64,000 bases of DNA from Ruegeria atlantica. GTDB taxonomy: Bacteria > Pseudomonadota > Alphaproteobacteria > Rhodobacterales > Rhodobacteraceae. The stretch lies in assembly GCF_013032005.1 (NCBI RefSeq), contig NZ_WQBE01000003.1, positions 186,001-250,000 of the forward strand. The letters run 5' to 3'. Positions 54,592 to 63,647 of the stretch are shown piece after piece. Each line of letters opens with the position of its first letter. Positions within the stretch are counted from its first letter, which is position 1. Below the pieces are notes generated by a model. That model was not told where the DNA came from, did no database searches, and saw only the letters and a list, made by a program, of their open reading frames with translations. The position numbers and the translations under genes were made by a program.

Positions 54592-55439
54592 CTCGGGTGC
54601 GCGCAAAACTGAAACTTGCCGGATTGTTGCTGTTGGTATCTGCATTTGGTCTGCATGCCGACCCGGCGCAACGCATTGTCTCGGCCGGGGGATCGATCAC
54701 CGAGATCATTTATGCGCTGGGACAAGAACACCGGTTGGTGGCACGCGACAGCACGTCGAACCATCCGCCGCAGGTCGCCGCATTGCCAAACATAGGCTAC
54801 GTGCGCCGCTTGTCCGCCGAGGGGTTGCTGTCGGTCAGCCCCGATCTGATCTTGGCAGAAGAGGGCGCAGGCCCGCCGGAAACGCTGGAGGTTCTGGCCG
54901 AAACTCATATCCCTTTTGTCAGTATACCGATGGGCCATGATCGCGCGGCGGTTGTCGCCAAGATCAAGGCCGTTGCCAAGGCGCTGGATGTTCCTGAAGA
55001 GGGCGAAGCACTGGCGCAACGCGTTGGCGGCGCAATCGATGCCGCCACTGCGCACAGTGAATTGGCCGATCAGCGTGTTCTGTTTGTACTGGCAATGCAG
55101 GGTGGGCGCGTGCTGGCCGCAGGGCAGGATACAGCAGCGCAGGGTATTATCGAACTGGCCGGGGCCACAAATGCTGTTGAGGGGTTTCAGGGCTATAAAC
55201 CATTGGGGGATGAGGCGATCATTACAGCAGCCCCCGATGTCATCTTGCTGATGGACAGCGGCCGACAGGTTTCCCTGACAGATGAAGAGGTTCTCAAACA
55301 CCCTGCGATTGCGGCCACACCGGCAGGTCAGAACGCTAAATTGTTGCGGATGGATGGCATGTTGTTGTTGGGTTTCTCGGTGCGCACCGGGCAGGCCATC
55401 TCTGATCTTGCAGCTGGATTGCGCGGCGCCAATGGCTGA
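54588..55439 (+). CDS. hmuT: Haem ABC transporter binding protein
   Basis: 283 residues. Signal peptide (about 1-24), then a PeripBP_2 (class III, BtuF-like) fold: QRIVSAGGSITEIIYALGQEHRLVARDSTSNHPP, NIGYVRRLSAEGLLSVSPDLILAEEGAG. The Tyr in NIGYVR matches the conserved haem ligand of HmuT/ShuT proteins. It carries haem in the periplasm from HmuR to HmuUV. It overlaps hmuS by 4 and hmuU by 8 bases. Confidence 0.92.
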   Translation: MTRVRAKLKLAGLLLLVSAFGLHADPAQRIVSAGGSITEIIYALGQEHRLVARDSTSNHPPQVAALPNIGYVRRLSAEGLLSVSPDLILAEEGAGPPETLEVLAETHIPFVSIPMGHDRAAVVAKIKAVAKALDVPEEGEALAQRVGGAIDAATAHSELADQRVLFVLAMQGGRVLAAGQDTAAQGIIELAGATNAVEGFQGYKPLGDEAIITAAPDVILLMDSGRQVSLTDEEVLKHPAIAATPAGQNAKLLRMDGMLLLGFSVRTGQAISDLAAGLRGANG

Positions 55440-56496
55440 CCAAACCGCTGACGGGATGACAATCGACGGCGACCGGAGCGTAACCGCGCGTCGGCTCAGC
55501 TGGGTTTTGATCGTTGTATTGAGTGTGGTGGTGCTGACCGGGCTTGCAACGGGATCGGCGGGCACGTCGTTGTGGCAGGCATTGATTGATATGGCACAGG
55601 GCCAAGACCTGTCCTTGCGGGACCGGGTGGTTTTGCTGGATATCCGCGCGCCCCGTGTGATCATGGGTTGTTTTGTTGGGGCGGCGCTGGCTGTGTCTGG
55701 GGCGGTGCTGCAGGGCTTATTCCGCAACCCGCTGGCCGATCCGGGCATAGTTGGCGTCAGCGCCGGGGCCAGCTTGGGGGCGGTCGGTGCGATTGTTCTG
55801 GGCGGGACTTTGACCGTTGCCGCCGGGCTGGTAACATGGCTTGTCCCGATTGCTGCGTTTCTTGGCGCCTGGATCACCACAATGCTGCTCTATCGGGTTG
55901 CAACGCGGCGTGGCCGAACCTCTGTTGCAACGATGCTGCTGGCCGGGATTGCGCTGACCGCACTGGCGATGGCATTGACAGGCATCCTTGTCTATGTGGC
56001 GGATGACGCGCAGCTGAGGGATTTCACCTTTTGGTCCATGGGCTCACTGGCGGGCAGCAGTTGGAGCAAGATCATTGTTGCGGCCCCTTTGATCCTGATC
56101 CCCCTGATGCTGTCGCCATTTCTGGCGCTTGGTCTGAACGGTCTGGCCTTGGGCGAAGCCGCAGCCGGGCATATCGGCATCCGCGTGCAACATCTGAAAA
56201 CCTGCGCCATTCTGGTCGTCGCCGCATCGACCGGGGCAGCTGTGGCCGTCAGTGGTGGGATAGGGTTTGTGGGTATCGTGGTGCCACATCTGCTGCGACT
56301 GGCCTCGGGGCCCGATCACAAATACCTGCTGGTCAATTCGGCCCTTCTGGGTGCGGCGCTTCTGGTGCTGGCCGACCTGATCAGCCGAATGATCATCGCG
56401 CCGTCTGAGCTGCCCATTGGGATTGTCACCGCAGTCATCGGCGCGCCGTTCTTTCTGTGGATTTTGTTGAGGCAACGCGGAATTGTGGACCTTTAG
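55432..56496 (+). CDS. hmuU: Haem ABC transporter permease
   Basis: 354 residues from the ATG at 55432, which overlaps the hmuT stop; the longer frame lies inside hmuT. FecCD/BtuC family with about ten helices: RAPRVIMGCFVGAALAVSGAVLQGLFRNPLADPGIVGVSAGASLGA (about 64-109) is the family signature, followed by WSMGSLAGSSW and GGIGFVGIVVPHLLRL. It forms the inner-membrane haem channel as a homodimer with HmuV. Confidence 0.94.
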   Translation: MADQTADGMTIDGDRSVTARRLSWVLIVVLSVVVLTGLATGSAGTSLWQALIDMAQGQDLSLRDRVVLLDIRAPRVIMGCFVGAALAVSGAVLQGLFRNPLADPGIVGVSAGASLGAVGAIVLGGTLTVAAGLVTWLVPIAAFLGAWITTMLLYRVATRRGRTSVATMLLAGIALTALAMALTGILVYVADDAQLRDFTFWSMGSLAGSSWSKIIVAAPLILIPLMLSPFLALGLNGLALGEAAAGHIGIRVQHLKTCAILVVAASTGAAVAVSGGIGFVGIVVPHLLRLASGPDHKYLLVNSALLGAALLVLADLISRMIIAPSELPIGIVTAVIGAPFFLWILLRQRGIVDL

Positions 56497-56499
56497 ACC

Positions 56500-57270
56500 A
56501 TGTTGATTGTCACAGACCTGAGCGTTCGGCTGGGACGCCGCACGATCCTGAGCAATCTGTTTTTCTCAGCCCAGCCCGGACAGGTGACTGCCGTTGTGGG
56601 CCCGTCGGGGGCGGGTAAATCCACGTTGTTGGCGGCGCTGACCGGCGATCTGGACCATGACGGGGCCGTTACGTTGAACGGTCGGGATATCGCGCGAACT
56701 AGCGCTGCTGAGCTATCCGACATTCGTGCCGTCCTGCCACAAGCGACTCCGATGAGCTTTCCTTTCACCGTGTTAGAGGTGATCCGCATGGGGCGTATGC
56801 GCAGATCTATGGACGACCGGATTGCCCTGCATGCGCTGACTCGTGTCGGTTTGGGTGGATTTGAAGGGCGGTTCTATCAGGAACTGTCAGGGGGTGAGCA
56901 GCAGCGTGTTCAACTGGCCCGCGTTCTGGTGCAGGTGTGGCAACCGACCGGGCCGGCAGGGTCGCGCTGGTTGTTTCTGGACGAACCCGTTTCCAGCCTG
57001 GATATCGGCCACCAATTGCAGGTGATGCAAATTGTTCGGGATTTCGCGACCAGTGGCGGCGGGGTGGTCATGGTGATGCATGATCTGAACCTGACGGCCA
57101 TGTGCGCCGACAATGTGATTCTACTGTCGGATGGGCAAATCCTCAGCCAGGGCATGCCGGTGGATACATTGTGCGACGATTTGCTCAGTCAGGCGTATGG
57201 CTGCCGTATTGCGGTCAATTGTGCCCCTGAAACAGGAGTCTACCTTTTACCGCAGGTGGCTGGGCTTTGA
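56500..57270 (+). CDS. hmuV: Haem ABC transporter ATP-binding protein
   Basis: 256 residues. Walker A GPSGAGKST (about 34-42), signature LSGGEQQR, Walker B WLFLDEPVSSLD and the His-loop VMHDLN are all intact. It starts 3 bases after hmuU. The order of hmuSTUV matches haem uptake operons in alphaproteobacteria. It energises haem transfer into the cytoplasm. Confidence 0.94.
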   Translation: MLIVTDLSVRLGRRTILSNLFFSAQPGQVTAVVGPSGAGKSTLLAALTGDLDHDGAVTLNGRDIARTSAAELSDIRAVLPQATPMSFPFTVLEVIRMGRMRRSMDDRIALHALTRVGLGGFEGRFYQELSGGEQQRVQLARVLVQVWQPTGPAGSRWLFLDEPVSSLDIGHQLQVMQIVRDFATSGGGVVMVMHDLNLTAMCADNVILLSDGQILSQGMPVDTLCDDLLSQAYGCRIAVNCAPETGVYLLPQVAGL

Positions 57271-57324
57271 TCACGCTTCGCGGTTCGGCGCTGTTGAATT
57301 AGATTTAAGTTGTAGTTTGCATGA

Positions 57325-57334
57325 TTATCGATAT
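57325..57334. promoter_or_regulatory. Second, imperfect BioR-type box upstream of bioB
   Basis: TTATCGATAT matches the BioR consensus TTATMKATAA except the last base. It lies 41 bases upstream of the perfect box (start to start) and could overlap the bioB promoter. Confidence 0.5.
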
Positions 57335-57365
57335 TAGAAAAGCTAGGCATGGAGTTTTGGATAGA

Positions 57366-57375
57366 TTATCGATAA
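57366..57375. promoter_or_regulatory. BioR operator in front of bioB
   Basis: TTATCGATAA is a perfect palindrome and an exact match to the alphaproteobacterial BioR consensus TTATMKATAA. It ends one base before the bioB ATG at 57377. BioR, a GntR-type repressor, represses biotin genes when biotin is plentiful. No Shine-Dalgarno sequence fits between the box and the ATG. Confidence 0.8.
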
Positions 57376-57376
57376 A

Positions 57377-58357
57377 ATGGAAAACACCTCCCCCACTTGG
57401 ACCCGCGAGGCGGCGCAGGCCGTATATGATCTTCCCCTGATGGATTTGCTGTTCCGCGCGCAGACCGTGCATCGCGAGAATTTCGATCCCAACAAGATTC
57501 AGACCTCCAAGCTGTTGTCGATCAAGACAGGTGGCTGTGCCGAAGATTGTGCCTATTGCTCGCAATCGGCGCGCAACGGCTCAAAACTGTCGGCCTCGAA
57601 ACTGATTGAGGTTCAGCGCGTGCTGGCCGAGGCCCGCAAGGCCAAGGATGGTGGTGCTACCCGGTTCTGCATGGGCGCGGCCTGGCGTGAACCGAAAGAT
57701 CGCGACATGGATGCGCTGGTGGCCATGGTCGAAGGCGTTCGCGAGATGGGTATGGAGACTTGCATGACGCTGGGCATGCTGGACGACAACCAGGTGTTTC
57801 GCCTGCGTGACGCCGGCCTGGACTATTACAACCACAACATCGACACGTCCGAGCGTTATTACCCCGAGGTGATCACCACCCGCACCTTTGCCGACCGGAT
57901 CGATACAATGACCCGCGTGCAGGAAGCCGGGATCAAAGTGTGTTCCGGCGGTATCCTGGGGATGGGTGAAGAGGTCGGCGACCGTGTCGATATGTTGGTC
58001 ACACTGGCCAATATGGGACCCGCACCTGAATCAGTGCCGATCAACATGCTGATGCCGCAGGAAGACACACCGCTGGCGGACGCCAAGCCGATCGATCCAA
58101 TCGAGTTCGTGCGTGTGATCGCCACCGCCCGTATCATGATGCCGAAATCCTATGTTCGCTTGTCTGCCGGACGCAGCGATATGACCGATGAGCATCAGGC
58201 CATGTGTTTCTTGGCCGGGGCGAACTCGATTTTTGTGGGGGAAACGCTGCTGACGGCAGAGAACCCGGAAGAAGACACCGACGCGATCCTGTTTGCCAAG
58301 CTTGGGCTGCAAGCCGAAACCGTGGCCGGGCAAAGCTGCGCGGAAGCTGCTGAATGA
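57377..58357 (+). CDS. bioB: Biotin synthase
   Basis: 326 residues. Radical SAM enzyme that inserts sulfur into dethiobiotin. The CxxxCxxC cluster site is C54-AED-C58-AY-C61. Also typical are [40 protein letters not shown] and [10 protein letters not shown]. The start is taken at 57377 because the N-terminus ([26 protein letters not shown]) agrees with the family. Translation initiation is unusual because a BioR box takes the place of a ribosome-binding site. First gene of bioBFDAGC. Confidence 0.97.
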   Translation: MENTSPTWTREAAQAVYDLPLMDLLFRAQTVHRENFDPNKIQTSKLLSIKTGGCAEDCAYCSQSARNGSKLSASKLIEVQRVLAEARKAKDGGATRFCMGAAWREPKDRDMDALVAMVEGVREMGMETCMTLGMLDDNQVFRLRDAGLDYYNHNIDTSERYYPEVITTRTFADRIDTMTRVQEAGIKVCSGGILGMGEEVGDRVDMLVTLANMGPAPESVPINMLMPQEDTPLADAKPIDPIEFVRVIATARIMMPKSYVRLSAGRSDMTDEHQAMCFLAGANSIFVGETLLTAENPEEDTDAILFAKLGLQAETVAGQSCAEAAE

Positions 58358-59487
58358 AAGCATTGGGTCGCCTGAACTCGATGCTTGAAACATTAGGCGC
58401 CCGGCATCGTCGCCGGGTGCTGACCCCGAGGCGTGGGCTGGACTTTGCCTCGAATGATTATCTGGGTCTGTCCGAATCTGCATGGCTGCAAGGTGCCGCG
58501 CAAAAGGCGCTGGATCGCGGTGTGCCGCTGGGATCGGGTGGGTCGCGGTTGCTGCGCGGCAATCACCCGGAACATGAGGCGTTGGAGGCTGAGGCCGCCG
58601 CGTTTTTCGACGCCGAGGCCGCCTTGTTCATGGGTGGCGGGTTTCAGGCCAATCAGGCGATTTTTTCGACCCTTCCCGCCGGCGGTGATCTGATCCTGTA
58701 TGACGATCTGGTTCATGCCAGCGCTCATGAAGGAATGCGTATGGGCCGGGCCGACACGCGGGCCTTCGCTCATAACGATGTGGCCGACGCACGCCGTGTT
58801 ATTGCCGACTGGCTTTCCGCAGGAGGGTCCGGTCAAATCTGGATTGCCGTGGAAAGCGTTTATTCGATGGAGGGTGATCTCGCGCCCCTGAACGCGCTGT
58901 CCGATCTGGCTGTGGAGCAGGAAGCGGTGTTGGTCGTGGACGAAGCCCATGCAACCGGTGTTTTCGGCCCACACGGCAAAGGACTGGCGCATGGGTTGAA
59001 GGCCGAAGTGCTGACATTGCATACCTGCGGTAAGGGTCTGGGCGTTTCGGGCGGACTGATCTGTGGCCCACGGCTGATGATCGACGCGCTGATCAACAGG
59101 GCACGGCCGTTCATTTTTGCGACCGCGCCATCTCCGTTTAACGCGGCCCTGGTGCGAGCTGTACTGGCGCATTTGCAATCAGACACCGGACTGACCGAGG
59201 CGGCGAATGCTCGAATACATCATGCCCATGCCGAAGCGCGCCGGAACGGCGTGTCGCCGGGTGCGCTGAACAGTCAGATCATCCCCGTCATTCTTGGGGA
59301 CGAAGCGCGCACGATGCAGACGGCCGCAGCCCTGCAGTCGCAAGGCTTTGACGTGCGCGGCATTCGCCCTCCTACGGTTCCGCGCGGCACATCGCGGCTA
59401 CGGGTTTCGATTACAGGCAATGTTTCACAGGCCAATATTACCGCCTTGTTCGAAACCCTAGCGCAGCAACAAAGCGAGGCCGCATGA
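58354..59487 (+). CDS. bioF: 8-amino-7-oxononanoate synthase
   Basis: 377 residues. PLP-dependent alpha-oxoamine synthase that joins pimeloyl-ACP (or -CoA) with alanine to give KAPA. Motifs: [17 protein letters not shown] (about 29-45), [41 protein letters not shown], and the PLP Lys in [13 protein letters not shown]. It overlaps the bioB and bioD ends by 4 bases each, so the operon is tightly coupled. Confidence 0.95.
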   Translation: MKALGRLNSMLETLGARHRRRVLTPRRGLDFASNDYLGLSESAWLQGAAQKALDRGVPLGSGGSRLLRGNHPEHEALEAEAAAFFDAEAALFMGGGFQANQAIFSTLPAGGDLILYDDLVHASAHEGMRMGRADTRAFAHNDVADARRVIADWLSAGGSGQIWIAVESVYSMEGDLAPLNALSDLAVEQEAVLVVDEAHATGVFGPHGKGLAHGLKAEVLTLHTCGKGLGVSGGLICGPRLMIDALINRARPFIFATAPSPFNAALVRAVLAHLQSDTGLTEAANARIHHAHAEARRNGVSPGALNSQIIPVILGDEARTMQTAAALQSQGFDVRGIRPPTVPRGTSRLRVSITGNVSQANITALFETLAQQQSEAA

Positions 59488-60104
59488 GCCCTGTCATCGT
59501 AGTCGGAACGGATACGGGCATCGGGAAAACTGTCTTTGCAGCGGGCCTGACAGCAGCCCTTGGCGCGCGGTATTGGAAACCTGTGCAGTCGGGGCTGGAA
59601 GAGGCCACCGACTCGGAAACCGTCAAGGCCCTGACCGGGGCCGAGGTGCTGCCCGAGGCGTATCGGCTGAACATGCCCGCCTCGCCACATCTCTCGGCCG
59701 AGGATATGGGGATTGAAATCGACCCGGCCCGCCTAACCTTGCCGCCGGTGCCCGGCCCACTTGTGGTTGAAGGCGCGGGCGGGTTGATGGTGCCGCTTAA
59801 CCGTCAGATCTTTTTCCTGGATGTGATTGCACAGTGGCAGGCCCCGATTGTGCTGGTGGCGCGTACCGCACTGGGTACGATCAATCACACGACCCTATCC
59901 CTGATGGCGTTGCGCAATGCAGGATGCAATGTGATTGGCGTGGCCTTTGTCGGTGATGCTGAGTCGGACGTGGAACAGACCATCGCCGAAATGACCAATA
60001 TCCGCCATTTGGGCAGGCTGCCCTTCGTCGAAAACCTTTCACGCGAAACTCTGTCTAACGCATTTTCTGCCATCGACATTAACGCGATCCGAGGTGCCTT
60101 ATGA
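59484..60104 (+). CDS. bioD: Dethiobiotin synthetase
   Basis: 206 residues. P-loop carboxylase that forms the ureido ring of dethiobiotin from DAPA, CO2 and ATP. It has VVGTDTGIGKTVFAAGL (about 5-21, Walker A), YWKPVQSGL and VEGAGGLMVPLNRQ, all BioD signatures. It overlaps bioF by 4 and bioA by 4 bases. Confidence 0.95.
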   Translation: MSPVIVVGTDTGIGKTVFAAGLTAALGARYWKPVQSGLEEATDSETVKALTGAEVLPEAYRLNMPASPHLSAEDMGIEIDPARLTLPPVPGPLVVEGAGGLMVPLNRQIFFLDVIAQWQAPIVLVARTALGTINHTTLSLMALRNAGCNVIGVAFVGDAESDVEQTIAEMTNIRHLGRLPFVENLSRETLSNAFSAIDINAIRGAL

Positions 60105-61387
60105 CACCGCTGGAGTTTGATGCCCGCCATCTGTGGCACCCTTACACAAACGTGCTGGAACCCGGCCCGATGCACCTGATCACGGGGGCAGATGGGGTTT
60201 GGCTGACGGCTGAGGATGGCACGCAGATGATCGACGCCATGTCGTCCTGGTGGTGTGCGGTGCATGGGCATCGTCACCCGGCCATCATCGCAGCCATGCA
60301 GTCGCAGTTGGAACAGATGCCGCATGTGATGTTTGGTGGGCTGACACATGAACCCGCGATTGAACTGGGCCGGAAAATGATCGGGCTTTTGCCCGACGGG
60401 CTGGATCGCATTTTCTACAGCGACAGCGGGTCGGTCGCCATCGAAGTAGCCCTGAAAATGGCGGTGCAGTACCAAATTGCGCAGAGTCGCAAGGGGCGAA
60501 CGCAGTTTGCCACCATCCGCGGCGGCTATCACGGCGACACCTGGAAAGCGATGAGCGTGTGCGACCCGGTCAACGGAATGCACGGGTTGTTTGCGGGCGC
60601 CCTGTCCGTTCAGCATTTTCTGCCGCGCCCTCAGATCGCCTTTGGTCAGGACTGGTCCGAGGACGGTGACCTGAACGGGCTGAATGCACTGGAACAGTTG
60701 CTGGAGGCGAAAGCTGACCAGATCGCGGGGCTGATTCTTGAACCTGTGGTTCAGGGGGCAGGGGGGATGTATTTCTACCACCCGACCTGGCTGCAGCGCG
60801 CCCATGAGATGTGCAAGGCACATGACGTGCTAGTTATCTTCGATGAGATCGCCACTGGCTTTGGCCGCACCGGTGAGCTGTTTGCCCTGCACCATGCCGA
60901 CATTGTGCCAGATATCCTGTGCGTGGGTAAGGCGCTGACAGGTGGGCATATCACGTTGGCGGCCACGGTCACCACCGAAACCGTCGCACGACGGATTGGG
61001 GAAAGCGAGGCCGGCGTCATGATGCACGGGCCCACCTATATGGCTAACCCGCTGGCCTGCGCGGCGGCGGTGGCCAGTCTGGAACAACTCTCGGTCCGCG
61101 ATTGGCGGTCGGAAGTGGCGGGTATCGCTGCGCAGATGACGCAGGAGCTGGCTCTGGCGCGTGACTTGCCCGGTGTGGCGGATGTGCGCGTCTTGGGTGC
61201 CATCGGTGTTATCGAGATGGAAGGCTGGGTCGACCCTTCGGTGGCGCATGGGTTGGCATTGGAAACCGGCGTCTGGCTGCGACCGTTCGCGCGCAACATC
61301 TATTGCATGCCGCCCTATATCATCTCATCAGATGAGCTAAGCCGCGTAACCTCGGCCATGGTATCGCTGGTTCGAGGGATGTCATGA
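60101..61387 (+). CDS. bioA: Adenosylmethionine-8-amino-7-oxononanoate transaminase
   Basis: 428 residues. PLP aminotransferase that makes DAPA from KAPA with S-adenosylmethionine as amino donor. HLWHPYTNVLEPGPMHLI at the N-terminus is the BioA hallmark; DAMSSWWCAVHGHRHP, VLVIFDEIATGFGRTGELF and the catalytic Lys in CVGKALTGG follow. Length is usual. It overlaps bioD and bioG by 4 bases each. Confidence 0.96.
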   Translation: MTPLEFDARHLWHPYTNVLEPGPMHLITGADGVWLTAEDGTQMIDAMSSWWCAVHGHRHPAIIAAMQSQLEQMPHVMFGGLTHEPAIELGRKMIGLLPDGLDRIFYSDSGSVAIEVALKMAVQYQIAQSRKGRTQFATIRGGYHGDTWKAMSVCDPVNGMHGLFAGALSVQHFLPRPQIAFGQDWSEDGDLNGLNALEQLLEAKADQIAGLILEPVVQGAGGMYFYHPTWLQRAHEMCKAHDVLVIFDEIATGFGRTGELFALHHADIVPDILCVGKALTGGHITLAATVTTETVARRIGESEAGVMMHGPTYMANPLACAAAVASLEQLSVRDWRSEVAGIAAQMTQELALARDLPGVADVRVLGAIGVIEMEGWVDPSVAHGLALETGVWLRPFARNIYCMPPYIISSDELSRVTSAMVSLVRGMS

Positions 61388-62004
61388 AACAGCGCTGGTT
61401 GTCCCGCTCAGGCACGGCCGAGGTGCTTTTGGTCTTCGGGGGCTGGGCCCTTGGCCCAGGTCCTTTCGAAAGCCTTGAGGGCAATACGGATGTCTTGTTC
61501 GTCGACGACTATATCCGTTTGGATAACCCGCTGAGCGAGCTGTCAAACTATGACAAGGTCACCCTGATCGCGTTCTCGTTTGGTGTGGTCTCGGCCGCGC
61601 ATTGGTTGGCACAAACGGGGGTGCGGCCAGATCGGCTGATCGCGGTCAGCGGCACATTGCATCCCTCCGATGTCGAACGCGGCATCGCGCCAGACATGAT
61701 CCGGGCCACGGCCGATCAACTCAGCACCGCCAGCTTTGCCAAGTTCTGCCGCCGAGCTGGGCTGGAAGGTCCAGCGCCCGAAATAGATATCGACACGGCA
61801 AAAGCAGAGTTGCACGCGGTGATCGAACGTGGCCCGGCACCCGATCCCGGGTTCGACCGGATTTGGATGCCGCTGAGGGACCGGATCATTTCCACATCCG
61901 CCCAAAAGGCAGCGTGGGCCGATCAACAAGAAGCAGTCCGAACTGTTCCAACCGCGCATATACCCTTTGCCAGCGGTCAGAACTGGCAGGAGTGGATCGC
62001 ATGA
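61384..62004 (+). CDS. bioG: Pimeloyl-ACP methyl ester esterase, BioG type (DUF452)
   Basis: 206 residues. Alpha/beta-hydrolase of the DUF452/BioG group: VLLVFGGWALGPGPFESL near the start, nucleophile Ser65 in LIAFSFGV, and a late His in PTAHIPF. By family it removes the methyl group from pimeloyl-ACP methyl ester, ending the BioC-primed fatty acid cycle, in place of BioH. Its position between bioA and bioC, with 4-base overlaps, fits that role. Confidence 0.85.
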   Translation: MKQRWLSRSGTAEVLLVFGGWALGPGPFESLEGNTDVLFVDDYIRLDNPLSELSNYDKVTLIAFSFGVVSAAHWLAQTGVRPDRLIAVSGTLHPSDVERGIAPDMIRATADQLSTASFAKFCRRAGLEGPAPEIDIDTAKAELHAVIERGPAPDPGFDRIWMPLRDRIISTSAQKAAWADQQEAVRTVPTAHIPFASGQNWQEWIA

Positions 62005-62759
62005 ATGCCCAGATGACCAGCCGCGTCCAGCGTAGTTTTAGCCGCAGTTTCCGCTCGTACCACGAGGCTGCCAACCAACAGGCGCGGATAGCTGAGCGAT
62101 TGGCGCAGGATTTGCAACGTGACGGTGCTCCGACGCATTTTGCGTCCGGATTGGAGTTTGGCTGTGGCACCGGTCATTTGACCCAAAGGCTTTGCGCGCA
62201 GTTCGCGTTTGATGGTTTGACCGTCAACGATCTGTCACCCGAGGCATATGAGACCGCCGCGTCCTTTGGTGCAGGATTTCTGTGTGGTGATGCGGAAACG
62301 GTCGCATGGCCTGCGAAACCGGATCTGATTGCCTCGGCTTCAATGATCCAGTGGTTGCCCGATCCCGCCGCGTTCCTGCACCGGGCCGCGCAGGCGCTGG
62401 CCCCCGGAGGCTGGCTGGCGGTTTCCGGTTTTGGCCCGCTGCAATATCAGGAACTGGTGCAGATTGGATCGGCGGCGAAGGCGCCCGGCCTTTGTGGACC
62501 GGAGGTTTTGGCCGCTGCTGTCGAAGGTATTCTGAACGTCGTCAGTGCCGGAGAATCCAAACAGCAGATGCAGTTTTCCTCTCCTCGCGACGTGCTGGAC
62601 CATCTGCGCAGAACCGGAGTGAACGGGCGCGCGCAGAAGCCGTGGACAAAGTCGAGCCTGCTTTCCTTCAATAATGACTATGTTCGGCAGTTTGGCGGCA
62701 AGGACGGGGTTCCGTTGACCTATCACCCGACCTGGATCATCGCCCGGAAACCCGACTGA
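62001..62759 (+). CDS. bioC: Malonyl-ACP O-methyltransferase
   Basis: 252 residues from the ATG at 62001, which overlaps the bioG stop. Class I SAM methyltransferase with motif I LEFGCGTGHLT (51-61) and a BioC-like N-terminus (SRSFRSYHEAANQQARIAERL), plus SASMIQWLPDPAAFLHRAAQALAPGGWLAVSGFG. It methylates malonyl-ACP so the fatty acid machinery can build the pimeloyl chain; BioG then demethylates the product. The operon thus encodes a complete route to biotin. Confidence 0.88.
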   Translation: MNAQMTSRVQRSFSRSFRSYHEAANQQARIAERLAQDLQRDGAPTHFASGLEFGCGTGHLTQRLCAQFAFDGLTVNDLSPEAYETAASFGAGFLCGDAETVAWPAKPDLIASASMIQWLPDPAAFLHRAAQALAPGGWLAVSGFGPLQYQELVQIGSAAKAPGLCGPEVLAAAVEGILNVVSAGESKQQMQFSSPRDVLDHLRRTGVNGRAQKPWTKSSLLSFNNDYVRQFGGKDGVPLTYHPTWIIARKPD

Positions 62760-62760
62760 T

Positions 62761-62779
62761 CCCGCCTAGGGCAGGCGGG
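62761..62779. terminator. Short hairpin between convergent bioC and GntR genes
   Basis: CCCGCC (62761-62766) and GGCGGG (62774-62779) form a 6-bp stem with a 7-base loop, overlapping the 3' end of the GntR gene. No T-run. A weak bidirectional terminator at best. Confidence 0.35.
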
Positions 62780-63374
62780 TCAGGTGGCGCTGCATAACCG
62801 AATGCGCCTTGGCCGCATCGCGATCCTTGATGGCGGCCAGAATTGCAGCGTGATCCGGATCGGCGCGCGGTCGCCATTTGGCGGTGTACAGGTTGTTGAA
62901 ATGCCACGTGTACAGCACTTGCAGGTTCCTGATCTCGTCAATCATGCGCGGCATGTTGCAGGCCGCGATGACGGCCATATGAAAACGCTGATTGGCGTCT
63001 TCCCAATCTTCAGCAGTTTGGGCGCTGTCGCAGTCTTCGTGTACTTGTTCGATCTGGGCAATCTGCTGGGCCGTCAGGTTTGGAACGGAATGTAGCAAGG
63101 CCACCGGTTCAAGCGCGCGTCGCATCACGCGCAGCTCTTGAATGGCGTTCTGGTCCATTGGCGCCACGCACATACCTCGGCGTGGTACAGCGACGGCCAG
63201 TCCTTTTGATGCCAGATTCAGCAGCGCCTCGCGTACAGTGACCTGGCTGACTCCGAACTCACGCGCGATCAGGTCCTGCCGCAGCTTTTCACCGGGTTTC
63301 AATGCGCCACGGACAATCCTGGTCAACAGTTTCTGCGCAATGTCATCCGATTTTTTGATCTGCTGCTCAGACAC
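62766..63374 (-). CDS. GntR-family (FCD) transcriptional regulator
   Basis: 202 residues. N-terminal winged HTH (about 10-70; LLTRIVRGALKPGEKLRQDLIAREFGVSQVTVREALLNLASKGLAVAVPRRG) and a C-terminal FCD-type helical domain with metal-ligand candidates (NQRFHMAVIAAC, LYTWHFNN, HAAILAAI). Being next to the bio operon, it might be BioR. However, its own upstream region holds a different palindrome (TGGTCATATGATCA) and it is divergent from an acyl-CoA dehydrogenase, so a fatty-acid regulator is equally likely. Confidence 0.85.
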   Translation of the reverse strand: MSEQQIKKSDDIAQKLLTRIVRGALKPGEKLRQDLIAREFGVSQVTVREALLNLASKGLAVAVPRRGMCVAPMDQNAIQELRVMRRALEPVALLHSVPNLTAQQIAQIEQVHEDCDSAQTAEDWEDANQRFHMAVIAACNMPRMIDEIRNLQVLYTWHFNNLYTAKWRPRADPDHAAILAAIKDRDAAKAHSVMQRHLTRLP

Positions 63375-63398
63375 CTGAACTCCGTCGCATTGGTGCTT

Positions 63399-63412
63399 TG
63401 GTCATATGATCA
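63399..63412. promoter_or_regulatory. Palindrome upstream of the GntR gene
   Basis: TGGTCATATGATCA is palindromic at 12 of 14 positions and centred 31 bases before the GntR start. FCD-type GntR proteins often bind such sites to repress themselves. It does not match the BioR consensus. Confidence 0.4.
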
Positions 63413-63647
63413 GACGATTATCGCTCTGCAAGGTGATGGGCAACAGGTGATGGTTGTCGTCGCAACAGCTTGGTCGTTAACTCGGCCACGCTTGACGATA
63501 CAAAACCCGGCAAGTCCTGTCGCAACTCAAATGACCTTGCGGCAAAAACCGTTGGAAACCAACTGGCAGCTTTCACAAATGCGGTGGGTGCGGATAGGGT
63601 ACCCGCAGAGGCAACGTAGTGTTGCAACGTTCTGAAAAGGGACCGTC

